64,000 nucleotides of DNA from Streptomyces sp. MMG1121 (GTDB taxonomy: Bacteria > Actinomycetota > Actinomycetes > Streptomycetales > Streptomycetaceae), in the NCBI RefSeq assembly GCF_001280015.1, contig NZ_LGDV01000063.1, positions 62,001 through 126,000 on the forward strand. Direction: 5' to 3'. Of this stretch, positions 24,714-35,136 are shown one piece after another; the stretch's first letter is position 1, and each line of letters starts with the position of its first letter. The position numbers and the translations under genes were made by a program. The notes beneath the pieces were generated by a model. It was not told the DNA's origin. It saw nothing but the letters and a program-made list of their open reading frames with translations, and searched no databases.

Positions 24714-25679
24714 GTGATGACTCTCGCCCTCGGCCCGAGCTGGCTCGATCCCAACAACCTGCTCGACCATTTCGGCATCTGGGGCCTGCTGCTCGTCGTC
24801 TTCGCCGAGTCCGGTCTGCTCATCGGCTTCTTCCTGCCGGGTGACTCGCTGCTGTTCACGTGCGGCCTGCTGATCACGTCCCACCAGCTGGACTTCCCCC
24901 TGTGGGGCGCCATCGCCCTGATCTGCCTCGCCGCGATACTCGGCGACCAGGCGGGCTACATGTTCGGCAAGAAGGTCGGCCCCTCGCTCTTCAACCGCCC
25001 GGACTCCCGCCTGTTCAAGCAGGAGAACGTCACCAAGGCCCACGAGTTCTTCGAGAAGTACGGCCCGAAGTCCCTGGTCCTGGCCCGCTTCGTGCCCGTG
25101 GTGCGCACGTTCACGCCGATCGTCGCCGGCGTCAGCGGCATGAAGTACCGCTCGTTCCTGATCTTCAACGTCATCGGCGGCGTCCTGTGGGGCGCGGGCG
25201 TCACCCTGCTCGGCTCCTGGCTCGGCAACATCGCCTTCGTCAAGAACAACATCGAGGCGATCCTGATCCTGATCGTCCTGATCTCGGTGATCCCGATCGC
25301 GATCGAGTTCCTGCGGGCGCGGAGCAAGGCCAAGAAGACCCCGGCCGCCCAGCCCGAGCCGCGGCCCGTCCCCTCGCAGCAGCCGGTGTACCAGCACCAG
25401 CCGGTGATGGACGACGCGACGACCCAGCTCCGCCGCATCGAGCCGGAGCAGCCCTACGGCTACCAGCCCCAGGCCCAGCAGCAGTCGTACCAGCAGCAGG
25501 ACTGGAACCAGCAGTACTACGACGAGCAGCAGCAGCATCCGCAGCAGCAGCATCCGCAGCAGCAGTACCCCCAGCAGCAGTACTCGCAGCAGCAGTACCC
25601 CCAGGAGCAGTACTCGCAGCAGCAGTACGAGCAGCAGCAGCACGAGCAGGGCCAGTACCCCTATGACCACCGCCGGTAG
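24714..25679 (+). CDS. DedA-family membrane protein with Gln-rich tail
   Basis: 321 aa (GTG 24714 or ATG 24717, AGGAG upstream). Residues 1-205 are a complete DedA/SNARE-associated domain: ESGLLIGFFLPGDSLLF, GDQAGYMFGKKVG, FFEKYGPKSLVLARFVPVVRTFTPIVAG, and hydrophobic segments. DedA proteins act as lipid flippases or in membrane energetics. The last 110 residues are a hydrophilic tail of QQQYP, QQQHP and QQQYS repeats, expected to be cytoplasmic and disordered. Stand-alone gene, convergent with thrE. Confidence 0.92.
   Translation: MMTLALGPSWLDPNNLLDHFGIWGLLLVVFAESGLLIGFFLPGDSLLFTCGLLITSHQLDFPLWGAIALICLAAILGDQAGYMFGKKVGPSLFNRPDSRLFKQENVTKAHEFFEKYGPKSLVLARFVPVVRTFTPIVAGVSGMKYRSFLIFNVIGGVLWGAGVTLLGSWLGNIAFVKNNIEAILILIVLISVIPIAIEFLRARSKAKKTPAAQPEPRPVPSQQPVYQHQPVMDDATTQLRRIEPEQPYGYQPQAQQQSYQQQDWNQQYYDEQQQHPQQQHPQQQYPQQQYSQQQYPQEQYSQQQYEQQQHEQGQYPYDHRR
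25475..25660 (+). repeat. CAGCAGCAG-based coding repeat in the DedA tail
   Basis: Tandem imperfect 15-base units (cagcagcagtacccc and variants with cat or tcg) encode Q-Q-Q-(Y/H)-(P/S). At least eight units follow one another between 25525 and 25640. Such triplet-rich tracts vary in copy number by slippage. Confidence 0.85.
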
Positions 25680-25724
25680 CAGCCACTCGCGTACGCACGG
25701 GGCGCCCCGCGTTCTCAGGCGCGC

Positions 25725-27380
25725 CTAAAAACCGCGAGTCCGCTTGGCGGCCCGGCGCTTCCCGGCGGAGCCGACCCGCAGGAACAGCCGCGAGATCTCC
25801 GATCCCAGATTGACCCCGATGGCGATGGCCATGGCCAGCGACGCGGCCTTGGCCAGGGACACCAGCCCCTTGTCCACCTCGTTCTGCGCTATCGACAGCA
25901 GCCCGAGGTACGTCGCCGAACCGGGCAGCAGCGGCCCGATCGCCGCCGTCGTGTACGGCAGCGCCGACGCGAACCGGTAGCGCGACAGCAGCTGCCCGAA
26001 CAGACCCACCAGCCCCGCCGCCACGGCCGTGGACGCGACCGGCGAAATGCCCCCGACGTAGTGCATCGCGCCGTACACCGACCACGCGACGCCCCCGTTG
26101 AGGGTCACCCAGAGCACGGTCGAACGTTCCTGCTGGAGCAGTACGGCGAAGGTCAGGGACAGCACCATGGACGCGCCGATCTGGATCAGCGGCCGTTCGT
26201 TGATGACGAGCGCCACGTCCGGGTTCAGCTTGCCGCCGACCTTCACGCCGAAGTACAGGACGAGCAGCACGCCGGTGACGATGCCGACGAAGAAGTACAT
26301 GACCTCCAGCAGGCGGGCCGAGGCGGTGATGTAGAAGCCCGTCAGGCCGTCCTGCACGCCCGCCACCAGCGCCCGCCCGGGCAGCAGCGCGAACAGCCCA
26401 CCGGTGACCACGGCGGACGCCTTCACGTCGACGTGCGCCAGCGCGAACGCCACCCCGATCGCGGCGGGCGGCATCGCGGCGACCGTGAACTGGTAGAACT
26501 CCGGCAGCCCGCGGCCCGCGCACAGCCAGGCCAGCCGGTCGCCGAGCATCGCGCCGACGGCCGCCGCGAAGAACACGATCAGATCACCGCCGACCAGCAC
26601 GGAGGCCGCACCCGCCAGCAGCCCGCCGGCCACGGTCAGCGCCCAGCCGGGGTAGGGGTGCCGGTTGCGGCGGATCTCCGCCAGCCGTCGGTAGGCCTCC
26701 TCCAGGGAGACGTGCGTCTCCGGGTCGGTCAGGTCGTCCACCAGCCGGAACACGGCCGCGAGCCGCGTGTAGTCGGTGCCCCGCCGTCGTACCGTCCGCG
26801 ACGCCGTCACCGGGTCCTCCACGAGCGACGGCTGGTGGGAGATCGACAGCAGCGTGAAGGTGACGTTCGGCTCGCAGCGGTCCAGGCCGTAGGAGCGGCA
26901 GACCGCGAACATCGCGGCCTCCACGTCCTCCGCGCCCTCGCCGCCCGCCAGCAGCAGCTCCCCGATACGCAGGGTCAGGTCGAGCACGCGCGGCACCGCC
27001 GGGCCCTCTTCCTCGACCCGCTGCACGGGCTCCGGCGCCGGCCGCTCGGCCACCGGCATGCGCAGCATCGTGCGCATCCGGTCCTGCCACGGCGCGTCCT
27101 TGACGAGGCTGACCAGCGGCACCCCGGTGGCCGGCGTGAAGGCGGCCGGGGCGTTCTGCGCGCTGTAGGTGCGCGGGGTACTGAACGCCGACCCCTCCGG
27201 CTCGGCGCCCGGCGGCTGCAGCGTCTCCAGCCCCTTCGGCACCGAGAACTCGGAGGTCGTCTCCGGCTCACCGATGCTCTCGGGGACCTCGATGCCCGCG
27301 GGAACCGCGAACTCGGACGTGATCTCCGGGTCGTACCGCGCCTCGTCCGACCGGGGCTTGCGGTCCTCCGCCTCCGTCAC
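25725..27380 (-). CDS. thrE: ThrE-like threonine/serine exporter
   Basis: 551 aa from GTG 27380 (GGGAG upstream). After a 120-residue hydrophilic head with repeated SEF(A/S)VP motifs, residues from about 130 form the DUF1212 domain (LRIGELLLAGGEGAEDVEAAMFAVCRSYGL, NVTFTLLSISH) with membrane helices, followed by the DUF3815 domain (FVGIVTGVLLVLYFG, then YTTAAIGPLLPGSATYLGLL). This two-domain single-chain form is the ThrE exporter type of actinobacteria. Substrate presumably small amino acids or dipeptides. Confidence 0.88.
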   Translation of the reverse strand: MTEAEDRKPRSDEARYDPEITSEFAVPAGIEVPESIGEPETTSEFSVPKGLETLQPPGAEPEGSAFSTPRTYSAQNAPAAFTPATGVPLVSLVKDAPWQDRMRTMLRMPVAERPAPEPVQRVEEEGPAVPRVLDLTLRIGELLLAGGEGAEDVEAAMFAVCRSYGLDRCEPNVTFTLLSISHQPSLVEDPVTASRTVRRRGTDYTRLAAVFRLVDDLTDPETHVSLEEAYRRLAEIRRNRHPYPGWALTVAGGLLAGAASVLVGGDLIVFFAAAVGAMLGDRLAWLCAGRGLPEFYQFTVAAMPPAAIGVAFALAHVDVKASAVVTGGLFALLPGRALVAGVQDGLTGFYITASARLLEVMYFFVGIVTGVLLVLYFGVKVGGKLNPDVALVINERPLIQIGASMVLSLTFAVLLQQERSTVLWVTLNGGVAWSVYGAMHYVGGISPVASTAVAAGLVGLFGQLLSRYRFASALPYTTAAIGPLLPGSATYLGLLSIAQNEVDKGLVSLAKAASLAMAIAIGVNLGSEISRLFLRVGSAGKRRAAKRTRGF

Positions 27381-27448
27381 CTCGCACCGCTCCCTGAACG
27401 ACACCTTCCGTCAGCCTCAGTATGCGCATGACCACGCAGCGGACACAC

Positions 27449-27482
27449 AAACGGGTCGCACGCGTGTGCGTGCGACCCGTTT
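27449..27482 (-). terminator. 15-bp hairpin after ppa
   Basis: Arms AAACGGGTCGCACGC and GCGTGCGACCCGTTT pair perfectly around GTGT, 15 bp beyond the pyrophosphatase stop. On the minus strand the stem ends in TTT. It lies upstream of thrE on the same strand and so separates the two genes. Confidence 0.8.
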
Positions 27483-27496
27483 CAGCGGGGCAGGGC

Positions 27497-27988
27497 TCAG
27501 TGGCCGCCCTGCTCCTCGAAGCGCTTGTACGACCGCTCGATCTCCGCCTCGGCGTCCGTGCGGCCGACCCAGTTGGCGCCCTCGACGGACTTGCCGGGCT
27601 CCAGGTCCTTGTACACCTCGAAGAAGTGCTGGATCTCCAGGCGGTCGAACTCCGACACGTGGTGGATGTCGCGCAGGTGCTCCACGCGCGGGTCCGTGGC
27701 CGGAACGCACAGCAGCTTGTCGTCGCCGCCCGCCTCGTCCGTCATGCGGAACATGCCGATCGCCCGGCACTTGATGAGGCAGCCCGGGAAGGTCGGCTCG
27801 TCCAGGATGACCAGCGCGTCCAGCGGGTCGCCGTCCTCGCCGAGGGTGTTCTCGACGAATCCGTAGTCGGTCGGGTAGGCGGTCGAGGTGAAGAGACGAC
27901 GGTCCAGGCGGATCCGACCGGACTCGTGATCCACCTCGTACTTGTTGCGCGAACCCTTCGGGATCTCGATCGTGACGTCGAACTCCAC
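27497..27988 (-). CDS. ppa: Inorganic pyrophosphatase (family I)
   Basis: 163 aa from GTG 27988 (GGAGG eight bases upstream). [22 protein letters not shown], the DYGFVENT segment and the metal-binding [10 protein letters not shown] are the family I signature; later residues SYKRFEEQG close the fold. Hydrolyses PPi to drive biosynthesis in the cytoplasm. Single gene with its own terminator, divergent from the carboxypeptidase gene. Confidence 0.97.
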   Translation of the reverse strand: MEFDVTIEIPKGSRNKYEVDHESGRIRLDRRLFTSTAYPTDYGFVENTLGEDGDPLDALVILDEPTFPGCLIKCRAIGMFRMTDEAGGDDKLLCVPATDPRVEHLRDIHHVSEFDRLEIQHFFEVYKDLEPGKSVEGANWVGRTDAEAEIERSYKRFEEQGGH

Positions 27989-28067
27989 CGGTGGCTCCTC
28001 CATGATCAGCACATAGTTCTGGTGGTTAAGTGTCCCTCACGCAGGTGTGTGATCGCGAAAGGGGCTG

Positions 28068-29669
28068 GTGGTCGTGCCAGAGCTGAGGCCTTGGCGGGCC
28101 GCGAGACCGCAGGTGGAGCGGATCGCGAGCGCCGTACGACCGCGTCTGGCGCGGGCCGCTACGGCCGTAAGACCGCGGGTCGCGCGGTTGACACGGGCCC
28201 TTGCGTCCCGGTCCCCGCACCTCCCCCGTCCGCGAGCCGTCGGGACCTGGCAGTACACCGCCGGCGCCGCCACCGCCGGCCTCGCGCTCGCCGTCGGCGT
28301 GGTGACCGTGGCCGGCCCCTGGGACGCCAACGGTCAGCGTACGGCCGAGCGGGACCGGGCGATCGCTCTGGAGCGGTCAGGTGGCGCAGATCACGGCCAC
28401 TCCGGTACGGCGGCGGGCGCCCCGCACCCCGCGCCGAGCGCCGCGCCCGTCCTGACGGGTCTGGGCGGCACGTCGGGCGCCGTGGACACCAAGAAGGCCG
28501 CCCCGGGCGGAAAGCCGCTCTCGGACGTCCTGGGGCCTCTCCTGGACGTCCCCGCGCTCGGCGGCAGCCACGCCGCGGCCGTCGTCGACGTGACCACCGG
28601 CAAGCGGCTGTACGGCACGGACGACGGCAAGGCCCTCACCCCCGCCTCCACCACCAAGATCGCCACGGCGGTCGCCGCCCTGTCCGCCCTCGGCCCGGAC
28701 CACCGCTTCACCACCCGCGCCGCCTTCGAACCCGACACCGGCGAACTCGTCCTCGTCGGCGGCGGCGACCCCACCCTCACCGCCCACAAGAACACCGACG
28801 GCTGGGCCGGCCTGCGCCGACTCGCGGCCGACGCCGCGCAGGCCCTGAAGAAACGCGGCGTCCGCAAGGTCACGCTCTCCTACGACACGACCCTCTTCGC
28901 CGGCCCCGCCCTGCACCCCATCGGCGTCAACGACAACCTCGCCCCGGTCACCGCCCTGGCCGTCGACGAGGGCCGCACCGACGACTCCACCAGCGGCCCG
29001 GCGCCCCGCGTGAGCGATCCGGCCCAGGACGCGGCGGCCAAGTTCGCGGGCTTCCTCGAGGACGCCGGCGTCACGACGACATCCCCCGGCCCCTCGAAGG
29101 CCTCCACGCGCGCGGAGACCCTCGCCTCGGTCTCCTCGCCGCCGCTGTCCGACGTGGTCGAGCGCATGCTGACCAACAGCGACAACGACATCGCCGAGGC
29201 CCTGGCCCGCCACACGGCGCTCACGAGCGGTCAGCCGGGCAGCTTCGCCGGCGGCGCCCAGGCGATCTCCGCGCGGCTGACCAAGCTGGGCCTGCCGATG
29301 GCCGGCACCTCCTTCCACGACGGCAGCGGCCTCGACCGCGACGACCGGCTGACGCCCGACCTGCTCACCGGACTCCTGGTCACGGCCGGCGACCCGGACC
29401 GCCCCGGTCTGCGCCCCGTCCTCACCGGCCTGCCCGTGGCCGGCTTCACCGGCACCCTTGCCGACCGCTACGCCGACGGCGCGGCCGGTGTCGTCCGCGC
29501 CAAGACAGGCACCCTGACCGGCGTCAACACCCTGGCCGGCACGGTCGTCGACACCGACGGGCACCTGCTGGCCTTCGCCTTCATGGCCTCCGGGACGACC
29601 AATCCGGAGGAGGCCCAGTCGGCCCTGGACAGGACGGCCACGGCGCTGGCGGGTTGCGGCTGCGGCTAG
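28068..29669 (+). CDS. dacB: D-alanyl-D-alanine carboxypeptidase/endopeptidase, PBP4 type
   Basis: 533 aa. Peptidase S13 motifs: SxxK as TPASTTKIAT, SxN as NSDNDIAE and KTG as RAKTGTLTGVN. A single hydrophobic segment (TAGAATAGLALAVGVVTVAG) after about 60 Arg-rich residues anchors it as a type II membrane protein with the catalytic part outside. It trims peptidoglycan side chains. The cytoplasmic head with three RPR(L/V)AR motifs is unusually basic. Confidence 0.93.
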   Translation: MVVPELRPWRAARPQVERIASAVRPRLARAATAVRPRVARLTRALASRSPHLPRPRAVGTWQYTAGAATAGLALAVGVVTVAGPWDANGQRTAERDRAIALERSGGADHGHSGTAAGAPHPAPSAAPVLTGLGGTSGAVDTKKAAPGGKPLSDVLGPLLDVPALGGSHAAAVVDVTTGKRLYGTDDGKALTPASTTKIATAVAALSALGPDHRFTTRAAFEPDTGELVLVGGGDPTLTAHKNTDGWAGLRRLAADAAQALKKRGVRKVTLSYDTTLFAGPALHPIGVNDNLAPVTALAVDEGRTDDSTSGPAPRVSDPAQDAAAKFAGFLEDAGVTTTSPGPSKASTRAETLASVSSPPLSDVVERMLTNSDNDIAEALARHTALTSGQPGSFAGGAQAISARLTKLGLPMAGTSFHDGSGLDRDDRLTPDLLTGLLVTAGDPDRPGLRPVLTGLPVAGFTGTLADRYADGAAGVVRAKTGTLTGVNTLAGTVVDTDGHLLAFAFMASGTTNPEEAQSALDRTATALAGCGCG

Positions 29670-29742
29670 CGCCTGCCGCACCCGTCGCGGCCGGGCCGTC
29701 ACACTCTGCCCCCAACCCGCACCGCTCACGTACGGTTGACGC

Positions 29743-30876
29743 ATGACTGGCTTCGGTGGCACCACATCTCCCGGGATGGTCGACTGGAACCTCGCGGTGG
29801 CGACCGCGACACGGCTCGTGCGACCGGGCCCCGACGTCAGCCGCGACGAGGCGCGCGCCATCGTCGCGGAGCTGCGGCGGCACGCGAAAGCCTCGGAGGA
29901 ACACGTCCGGGGCTTCACTCGTATGGCCACCGAGGAGAGCCACGACACGCCCGTCCTCGTCGTCGACCGCCCCGGCTGGGTGCGCGCCAACGTCGCCGGC
30001 TTCCGCGAGATCCTCAAACCGCTGCTGGAGAAGATGCAGGAACGGCGCGCGGGCAGCCCCGGCAGCGCCGTCCTCGGCGCCGTCGGCGGCAAGGTCACCG
30101 GCGTCGAACTCGGCATGCTGCTGTCGTTCCTGTCCTCCCGCGTCCTCGGCCAGTACGAGACCTTCGCCCCGGCCACCCGCGACCTCCCGGCCGGCGCCGA
30201 CGGCGGCGGCCGGCTGCTCCTCGTCGCACCCAACATCGTCCACGTAGAGCGCGAACTCGACGTGGAGCCGCACGACTTCCGCCTGTGGGTGTGCCTGCAC
30301 GAGGAGACCCACCGCACGCAGTTCACGGCCGTGCCGTGGCTGCGTGACCATCTGGAGGGCGAAATCCAGTCGTTCTTGGCGGAGACCGACGTCGACCCGA
30401 TGACCTTCCTGGAGCGCATCCGGGAGGCCGCCCAGTCCCTCGCCGGGGGCCGCCCCGAGGGGGAGGAGGACGACGGCGGCCGCTCCTTCGTGGAGCTGGT
30501 GCAGACCCCCGCGCAGCGCGAGATCCTCGGCCGCCTCACGGCCGTGATGTCCCTGCTGGAGGGCCACGCCGACTACGTCATGGACGGTGTCGGACCCAGC
30601 GTCGTGCCCTCCGTCGCCGAGATCCGCGAGAAGTTCCAGCAGCGCCGCGCCAAGGGCGCCTCCCGGCTCGACATCGCCCTGCGCAAGCTGCTGGGTCTGG
30701 ATGCCAAACTGAGGCAGTACCGGGACGGCGAGCGCTTCGTACGGGCCGTCGTCGGCGAGGTCGGCATCGACGGTTTCAACCGGGTGTGGACCTCGCCCAA
30801 CACCCTTCCCACCAAGGCCGAGATCGCCAAACCGGCGGACTGGGTCGCACGGGTGCACCGCAGGACCGAGTCGTGA
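29743..30876 (+). CDS. Zinc-dependent metalloprotease-like protein (DUF2342, 'F420 biosynthesis-associated')
   Basis: 377 aa. HEETH within VCLHEETHRTQF is the zinc site of the actinobacterial zincin family (DUF2342), with the downstream helical EGHADYVMDG. Members are annotated as coenzyme F420 biosynthesis-associated, without proof, and their peptide substrate is unknown. TACGGT six bases before the ATG indicates a leaderless message. It lies between the PBP4 gene and tilS on the same strand, an order conserved in actinobacteria. Confidence 0.88.
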   Translation: MTGFGGTTSPGMVDWNLAVATATRLVRPGPDVSRDEARAIVAELRRHAKASEEHVRGFTRMATEESHDTPVLVVDRPGWVRANVAGFREILKPLLEKMQERRAGSPGSAVLGAVGGKVTGVELGMLLSFLSSRVLGQYETFAPATRDLPAGADGGGRLLLVAPNIVHVERELDVEPHDFRLWVCLHEETHRTQFTAVPWLRDHLEGEIQSFLAETDVDPMTFLERIREAAQSLAGGRPEGEEDDGGRSFVELVQTPAQREILGRLTAVMSLLEGHADYVMDGVGPSVVPSVAEIREKFQQRRAKGASRLDIALRKLLGLDAKLRQYRDGERFVRAVVGEVGIDGFNRVWTSPNTLPTKAEIAKPADWVARVHRRTES

Positions 30877-31068
30877 ACGTCACGGACGCGTCGTGAAACG
30901 AATCCGGCCTACGGCAGTCGAACGCCCCTCCAATCACCCGTCCGAGGGACCGTGGGGCTTGCGTAGGCGTGCGATGCTCGGGGAACCTCCCGGTTCTGTC
31001 ACCATCTACCCACTCTGAGTGACCGGTCTCGGGATCACCCCCCGACAACTTCATGAAGGGAACCGGAC

Positions 31069-32121
31069 ATGGGTCCCCATCCTGCGGTCGCGGCGATACG
31101 CCTGGCGGTCCGCCGCGTCCTTCACGACATCCTCAACGACCACACCTCGGGCAAGCCGGGCCGTCAGGCCACCGGCGAGCACCCGTACCGGACGGCCGAG
31201 CGGTCCCCCTCCCCGCTCGTCCTCGTCGCGTGCTCCGGCGGCGCCGACTCCATGGCCCTCGCCTCCGCCCTCGCCTTCGAAGCGCCCCGACTCGGCGTCC
31301 GCGCCGGAGGCGTCACCGTCGACCACGGCCTCCAGCCCGGCTCCGGCCTCCGCGCCGACGAAGTCGTCCTGCGCCTGCGCGGCCTCGGCCTCGACCCGGT
31401 CGAGTCGGTCGCCGTGACCGTCGGCCGCGACGGCGGACCGGAAGCCGCCGCCCGCGACGCCCGCTACGCCGCCCTGGACGCCGTGTCCGAACGCCACGGA
31501 GCCGCCGCCATCCTGCTCGGCCACACACGCGACGACCAGGCCGAGACGGTCCTGCTCGGCCTCGCCCGCGGCTCCGGCATCCGCTCCCTGTCCGGCATGG
31601 CCGCGGTCTCGGGGGCCGACGGCCGTTACCGGCGCCCCTTCCTGCAGCTCGACCGGCAGACGGCTCGCAAGGCATGCCTGGTCCAGTCCCTGCCCGTCTG
31701 GGACGACCCGCACAACGCCGACCCCGCCTACACCCGCTCCCGGCTGCGGCACGAGGGTCTGCCCGCCCTGGAGAAGGCCCTCGGCAAAGGCGTCGTGGAG
31801 GCGCTCGCCCGCACCGCCCAGCTCTCCCGCGACGACGCCGACGCCCTCGACACCTGGGCCCGCCAGGCCGAGACCGCCGTACGGGACGCGACCGGCCTGC
31901 TGGAGTGCGCCAAGCTGTACGCCCTCCCGCCGGCCGTCCGCCGCCGCATCCTGCGCCGTGCCGCCATCGAGGCCGGCGCTCCGGCCGGTGCGCTGTTCGC
32001 CCGCCACATCGAGGAAGTCGACCGCCTGATCACCGGCTGGCGCGGCCAGGGAGCCATCAATCTCCCGGGCAAAGTCGTCGCCCAGCGGCAGGGTGGCAGA
32101 CTGGTGATTCGGCAAGGCTGA
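31069..32121 (+). CDS. tilS: tRNA(Ile)-lysidine synthetase
   Basis: 350 aa. N-type ATP pyrophosphatase P-loop SGGADS ([13 protein letters not shown]), then [30 protein letters not shown] and the [17 protein letters not shown] substrate region. It converts C34 of the CAU anticodon to lysidine so that AUA is read as Ile. Lacks the long C-terminal domains of E. coli TilS, as usual in actinobacteria. GAAGGGA precedes the ATG. Followed by hpt and ftsH, the widely conserved tilS-hpt-ftsH order. Confidence 0.95.
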   Translation: MGPHPAVAAIRLAVRRVLHDILNDHTSGKPGRQATGEHPYRTAERSPSPLVLVACSGGADSMALASALAFEAPRLGVRAGGVTVDHGLQPGSGLRADEVVLRLRGLGLDPVESVAVTVGRDGGPEAAARDARYAALDAVSERHGAAAILLGHTRDDQAETVLLGLARGSGIRSLSGMAAVSGADGRYRRPFLQLDRQTARKACLVQSLPVWDDPHNADPAYTRSRLRHEGLPALEKALGKGVVEALARTAQLSRDDADALDTWARQAETAVRDATGLLECAKLYALPPAVRRRILRRAAIEAGAPAGALFARHIEEVDRLITGWRGQGAINLPGKVVAQRQGGRLVIRQG

Positions 32122-32208
32122 ATCCCGACCTCTCCCGGAGCGACCCTCCGGCGGGCCGGGCGGCCGGAGGCCGTACATGCGGCCGTAAGTGCGGGACGAC
32201 CGAAAGTG

Positions 32209-32769
32209 ATGCGGGTGGACGCGAAAGACATGGGTGCCGACCTCCAGCGGGTGCTCATCACCAAGGAAGAGATCGACGCGAAGCTGGCCGAGCTGGCCGC
32301 GAAGATCGACGCGGAGTACGCGGGCAAGGACCTGCTCATCGTCGGCGTCCTCAAGGGCGCGGTGATGGTCATGGCGGACCTCGCGCGGGCGCTGTCCACC
32401 CCCGTCACCATGGACTGGATGGCCGTGTCCTCCTACGGCGCGGGCACCCAGTCCTCCGGTGTCGTGCGGATCCTCAAGGACCTCGACACCGACATCAAGG
32501 GCCGGCACGTCCTGATCGTCGAGGACATCATCGACTCGGGCCTGACCCTGTCGTGGCTGATCAACAACCTCGGCTCCCGTGAGCCCGCCTCGCTGAAGGT
32601 GTGCACGCTGCTGCGCAAGCCGGACGCCGCGAAGGTCGCGATCGACGTCGAGTGGATCGGCTTCGACATCCCGAACGAGTTCGTCGTCGGCTACGGCCTC
32701 GACTACGCCGAGAAGTACCGCAACCTGCCGTTCGTCGGTACGCTCGCGCCCCACGTCTACGGCGGCTGA
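32209..32769 (+). CDS. hpt: Hypoxanthine phosphoribosyltransferase
   Basis: 186 aa from ATG 32209 (a GTG three bases earlier is equally possible). The PRPP-binding motif [14 protein letters not shown] is exact, with [23 protein letters not shown] and the C-terminal [23 protein letters not shown]. Salvages hypoxanthine and guanine to IMP and GMP. 87 bp after tilS. Confidence 0.96.
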   Translation: MRVDAKDMGADLQRVLITKEEIDAKLAELAAKIDAEYAGKDLLIVGVLKGAVMVMADLARALSTPVTMDWMAVSSYGAGTQSSGVVRILKDLDTDIKGRHVLIVEDIIDSGLTLSWLINNLGSREPASLKVCTLLRKPDAAKVAIDVEWIGFDIPNEFVVGYGLDYAEKYRNLPFVGTLAPHVYGG

Positions 32770-32964
32770 GCCAACAGGGCGAGCCCTTGTAAGACGATCG
32801 GGAACCCCGGCGGGCTTCGCGCCGTTGGAGCAAGCAGAGACGGGATTGCCGGCCGTCGACGCCGCTCCGTGCGACTTCGGGCAACAATGCTGGGGTACCG
32901 TCAGAAGAACTGTCTTATCAAACTCACTATGGCAGGAGGGACGGGGCGACACCGCTCCGTATGG

Positions 32965-35004
32965 ATGGACGTGAAGCGATACTTCCGTGGGCCGGTCATG
33001 TGGATCGTGCTGGCCGTCCTTGCCGTGGTCGTGTTGATGCAGGTCGTCGGCTCGTCCGGCGGCTACAAGACGGTGGACACCGGCCAGGTCGTCGCGGCGA
33101 TCAATGACAACAAGGTCCAGTCGGCCAAACTGACCACAGGCGACGAGCAGACCATCAAGGTCACCCTCAAGGACGGCCAGAAGGTCGACGGCAGCTCGAA
33201 GATCCAGGCGAGCTACATCGGCGACCAGGGTTCTCAGCTCGCCGGCAACCTGCAGACCAAGTACCAGGACAAGCAGATCCCGGACGGCTACACGGTGTCG
33301 CCGTCCAAGCAGAACCCGTTCGTCGGCGTCCTGCTCTCGCTGCTGCCCTTCGTCCTGATCGTGGTCGTCTTCCTGTTCCTGATGAACCAGATGCAGGGCG
33401 GCGGCTCCCGAGTCATGAACTTCGGGAAGTCCAAGGCCAAGCTCATCACCAAGGACACCCCGAAGACGACGTTCTCGGACGTCGCGGGCTGCGACGAGGC
33501 CGTCGAGGAACTCCACGAGATCAAGGAGTTCCTGCAGGAGCCGGCCAAGTTCCAGGCCGTCGGCGCCAAGATCCCCAAGGGCGTGCTGCTCTACGGCCGC
33601 CCGGGTACGGGCAAGACGCTCCTCGCGCGCGCGGTCGCCGGTGAGGCGGGCGTGCCGTTCTACTCGATCTCCGGTTCCGACTTCGTCGAGATGTTCGTCG
33701 GTGTCGGTGCCTCCCGGGTCCGTGACCTGTTCGAGCAGGCCAAGGCGAACGCCCCGGCGATCGTCTTCGTCGACGAGATCGACGCGGTCGGCCGTCACCG
33801 CGGCGCCGGCCTCGGCGGTGGTCACGACGAGCGCGAGCAGACCCTGAACCAGCTGCTCGTCGAGATGGACGGCTTCGACGTGAAGGGCGGCGTCATCCTG
33901 ATCGCCGCCACGAACCGGCCCGACATCCTCGACCCGGCGCTGCTGCGTCCGGGCCGCTTCGACCGCCAGATCGCGGTCGACCCGCCGGACCTGCAGGGTC
34001 GCCTGGAGATCCTCAAGGTCCACCAGAAGGGCAAGCCGGTCGCGCCCGACGTCGACCTGGCCGCCGTCGCCCGCCGCACCCCGGGCATGACCGGTGCCGA
34101 CCTCGCGAACGTGCTGAACGAGGCCGCGCTGCTCACCGCCCGTGGCGACCAGAAGCTGGTCGACAACAAGGCGCTGGACGAGGCGATCGACCGCGTGGTC
34201 GCGGGCCCGCAGAAGCGGACCCGGATCATGTCGGACAAGGAGAAGAAGATCACCGCGTACCACGAGGGCGGTCACGCCCTGGTCGCGGCGGCCTCGCCGA
34301 ACTCCGACCCGGTCCACAAGATCACGATCCTGTCCCGCGGCCGCGCCCTCGGCTACACGATGGTGCTTCCGGACGAGGACAAGTACTCGACCACGCGCAA
34401 CGAGATGCTCGACCAGCTGGCCTACATGCTGGGCGGCCGCGCGGCCGAGGAACTGGTCTTCCACGACCCGACCACCGGCGCCGCGAACGACATCGAGAAG
34501 GCCACCAACCTGGCCCGCGCGATGGTCACGCAGTACGGCATGACCGAGCGGCTCGGCGCGATCAAGTTCGGCGGCGACAACAGCGAGCCGTTCCTCGGCC
34601 GTGAGATGGCTCACCAGCGCGACTACTCGGAAGAGGTCGCCGCGCTTGTGGACGAAGAGGTCAAGAAGCTCATCGAGACCGCGCACAACGAGGCCTGGGA
34701 GATCCTGGTCGAGAACCGCGACGTGCTCGACCAGCTCGTTCTCCACCTGCTGGAGAAGGAGACCCTGGGCAAGGAGGAGATCGCCGAGATCTTCGCCCCG
34801 ATCCACAAGCGCCCGCCGCGGCCCGCGTGGACCGGCTCCTCCCGTCGTACGCCCTCCACCCGGCCGCCGGTGCTCTCCCCGAAGGAGCTGGCACTGACCA
34901 ACGGTGCGAACGGCTCGACGGCCTCGATCAGCACGGTCAAGTCCACGGCGTCGGAGTCCGCCCCGGTGACGGAGCAGACCCCGGAGGACCGCCCCGAGAG
35001 CTGA
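32965..35004 (+). CDS. ftsH: ATP-dependent zinc metalloprotease FtsH
   Basis: 679 aa. Two membrane helices ([18 protein letters not shown] and [20 protein letters not shown]) flank an extracytoplasmic domain, then the AAA+ domain with Walker A GRPGTGKT (Arg in place of the usual Pro), Walker [28 protein letters not shown], and the protease zinc site HEGGH. The tail is Ser/Thr-rich. Degrades membrane and short-lived proteins. Start codon uncertain: ATG 32965 begins the conserved MDVKRYFRG, but in-frame ATG 32929 and 32869 exist and no good ribosome site fixes the choice. Confidence 0.95.
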   Translation: MDVKRYFRGPVMWIVLAVLAVVVLMQVVGSSGGYKTVDTGQVVAAINDNKVQSAKLTTGDEQTIKVTLKDGQKVDGSSKIQASYIGDQGSQLAGNLQTKYQDKQIPDGYTVSPSKQNPFVGVLLSLLPFVLIVVVFLFLMNQMQGGGSRVMNFGKSKAKLITKDTPKTTFSDVAGCDEAVEELHEIKEFLQEPAKFQAVGAKIPKGVLLYGRPGTGKTLLARAVAGEAGVPFYSISGSDFVEMFVGVGASRVRDLFEQAKANAPAIVFVDEIDAVGRHRGAGLGGGHDEREQTLNQLLVEMDGFDVKGGVILIAATNRPDILDPALLRPGRFDRQIAVDPPDLQGRLEILKVHQKGKPVAPDVDLAAVARRTPGMTGADLANVLNEAALLTARGDQKLVDNKALDEAIDRVVAGPQKRTRIMSDKEKKITAYHEGGHALVAAASPNSDPVHKITILSRGRALGYTMVLPDEDKYSTTRNEMLDQLAYMLGGRAAEELVFHDPTTGAANDIEKATNLARAMVTQYGMTERLGAIKFGGDNSEPFLGREMAHQRDYSEEVAALVDEEVKKLIETAHNEAWEILVENRDVLDQLVLHLLEKETLGKEEIAEIFAPIHKRPPRPAWTGSSRRTPSTRPPVLSPKELALTNGANGSTASISTVKSTASESAPVTEQTPEDRPES

Positions 35005-35136
35005 CCGCGTCCCGGCCGGCAAGACCGGAATGAACGCCGCGTCCGCCAGGTTTTAGCCTGGGGGGCGCGGCGTTCGTATGTCCGCAGGAACGCGTGTGGT
35101 CGTCGCCACGCGTATGGCACAGGAACGAGGAAACAC

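Noticed and set aside
25475..25660. CRISPR array
   Set aside because: The repeats are short, contiguous, in frame and without spacers, so they are coding triplet repeats.
31051..35022. 1323-codon open frame on the minus strand
   Set aside because: Antisense shadow of tilS, hpt and ftsH; these have unmistakable protein signatures on the plus strand.
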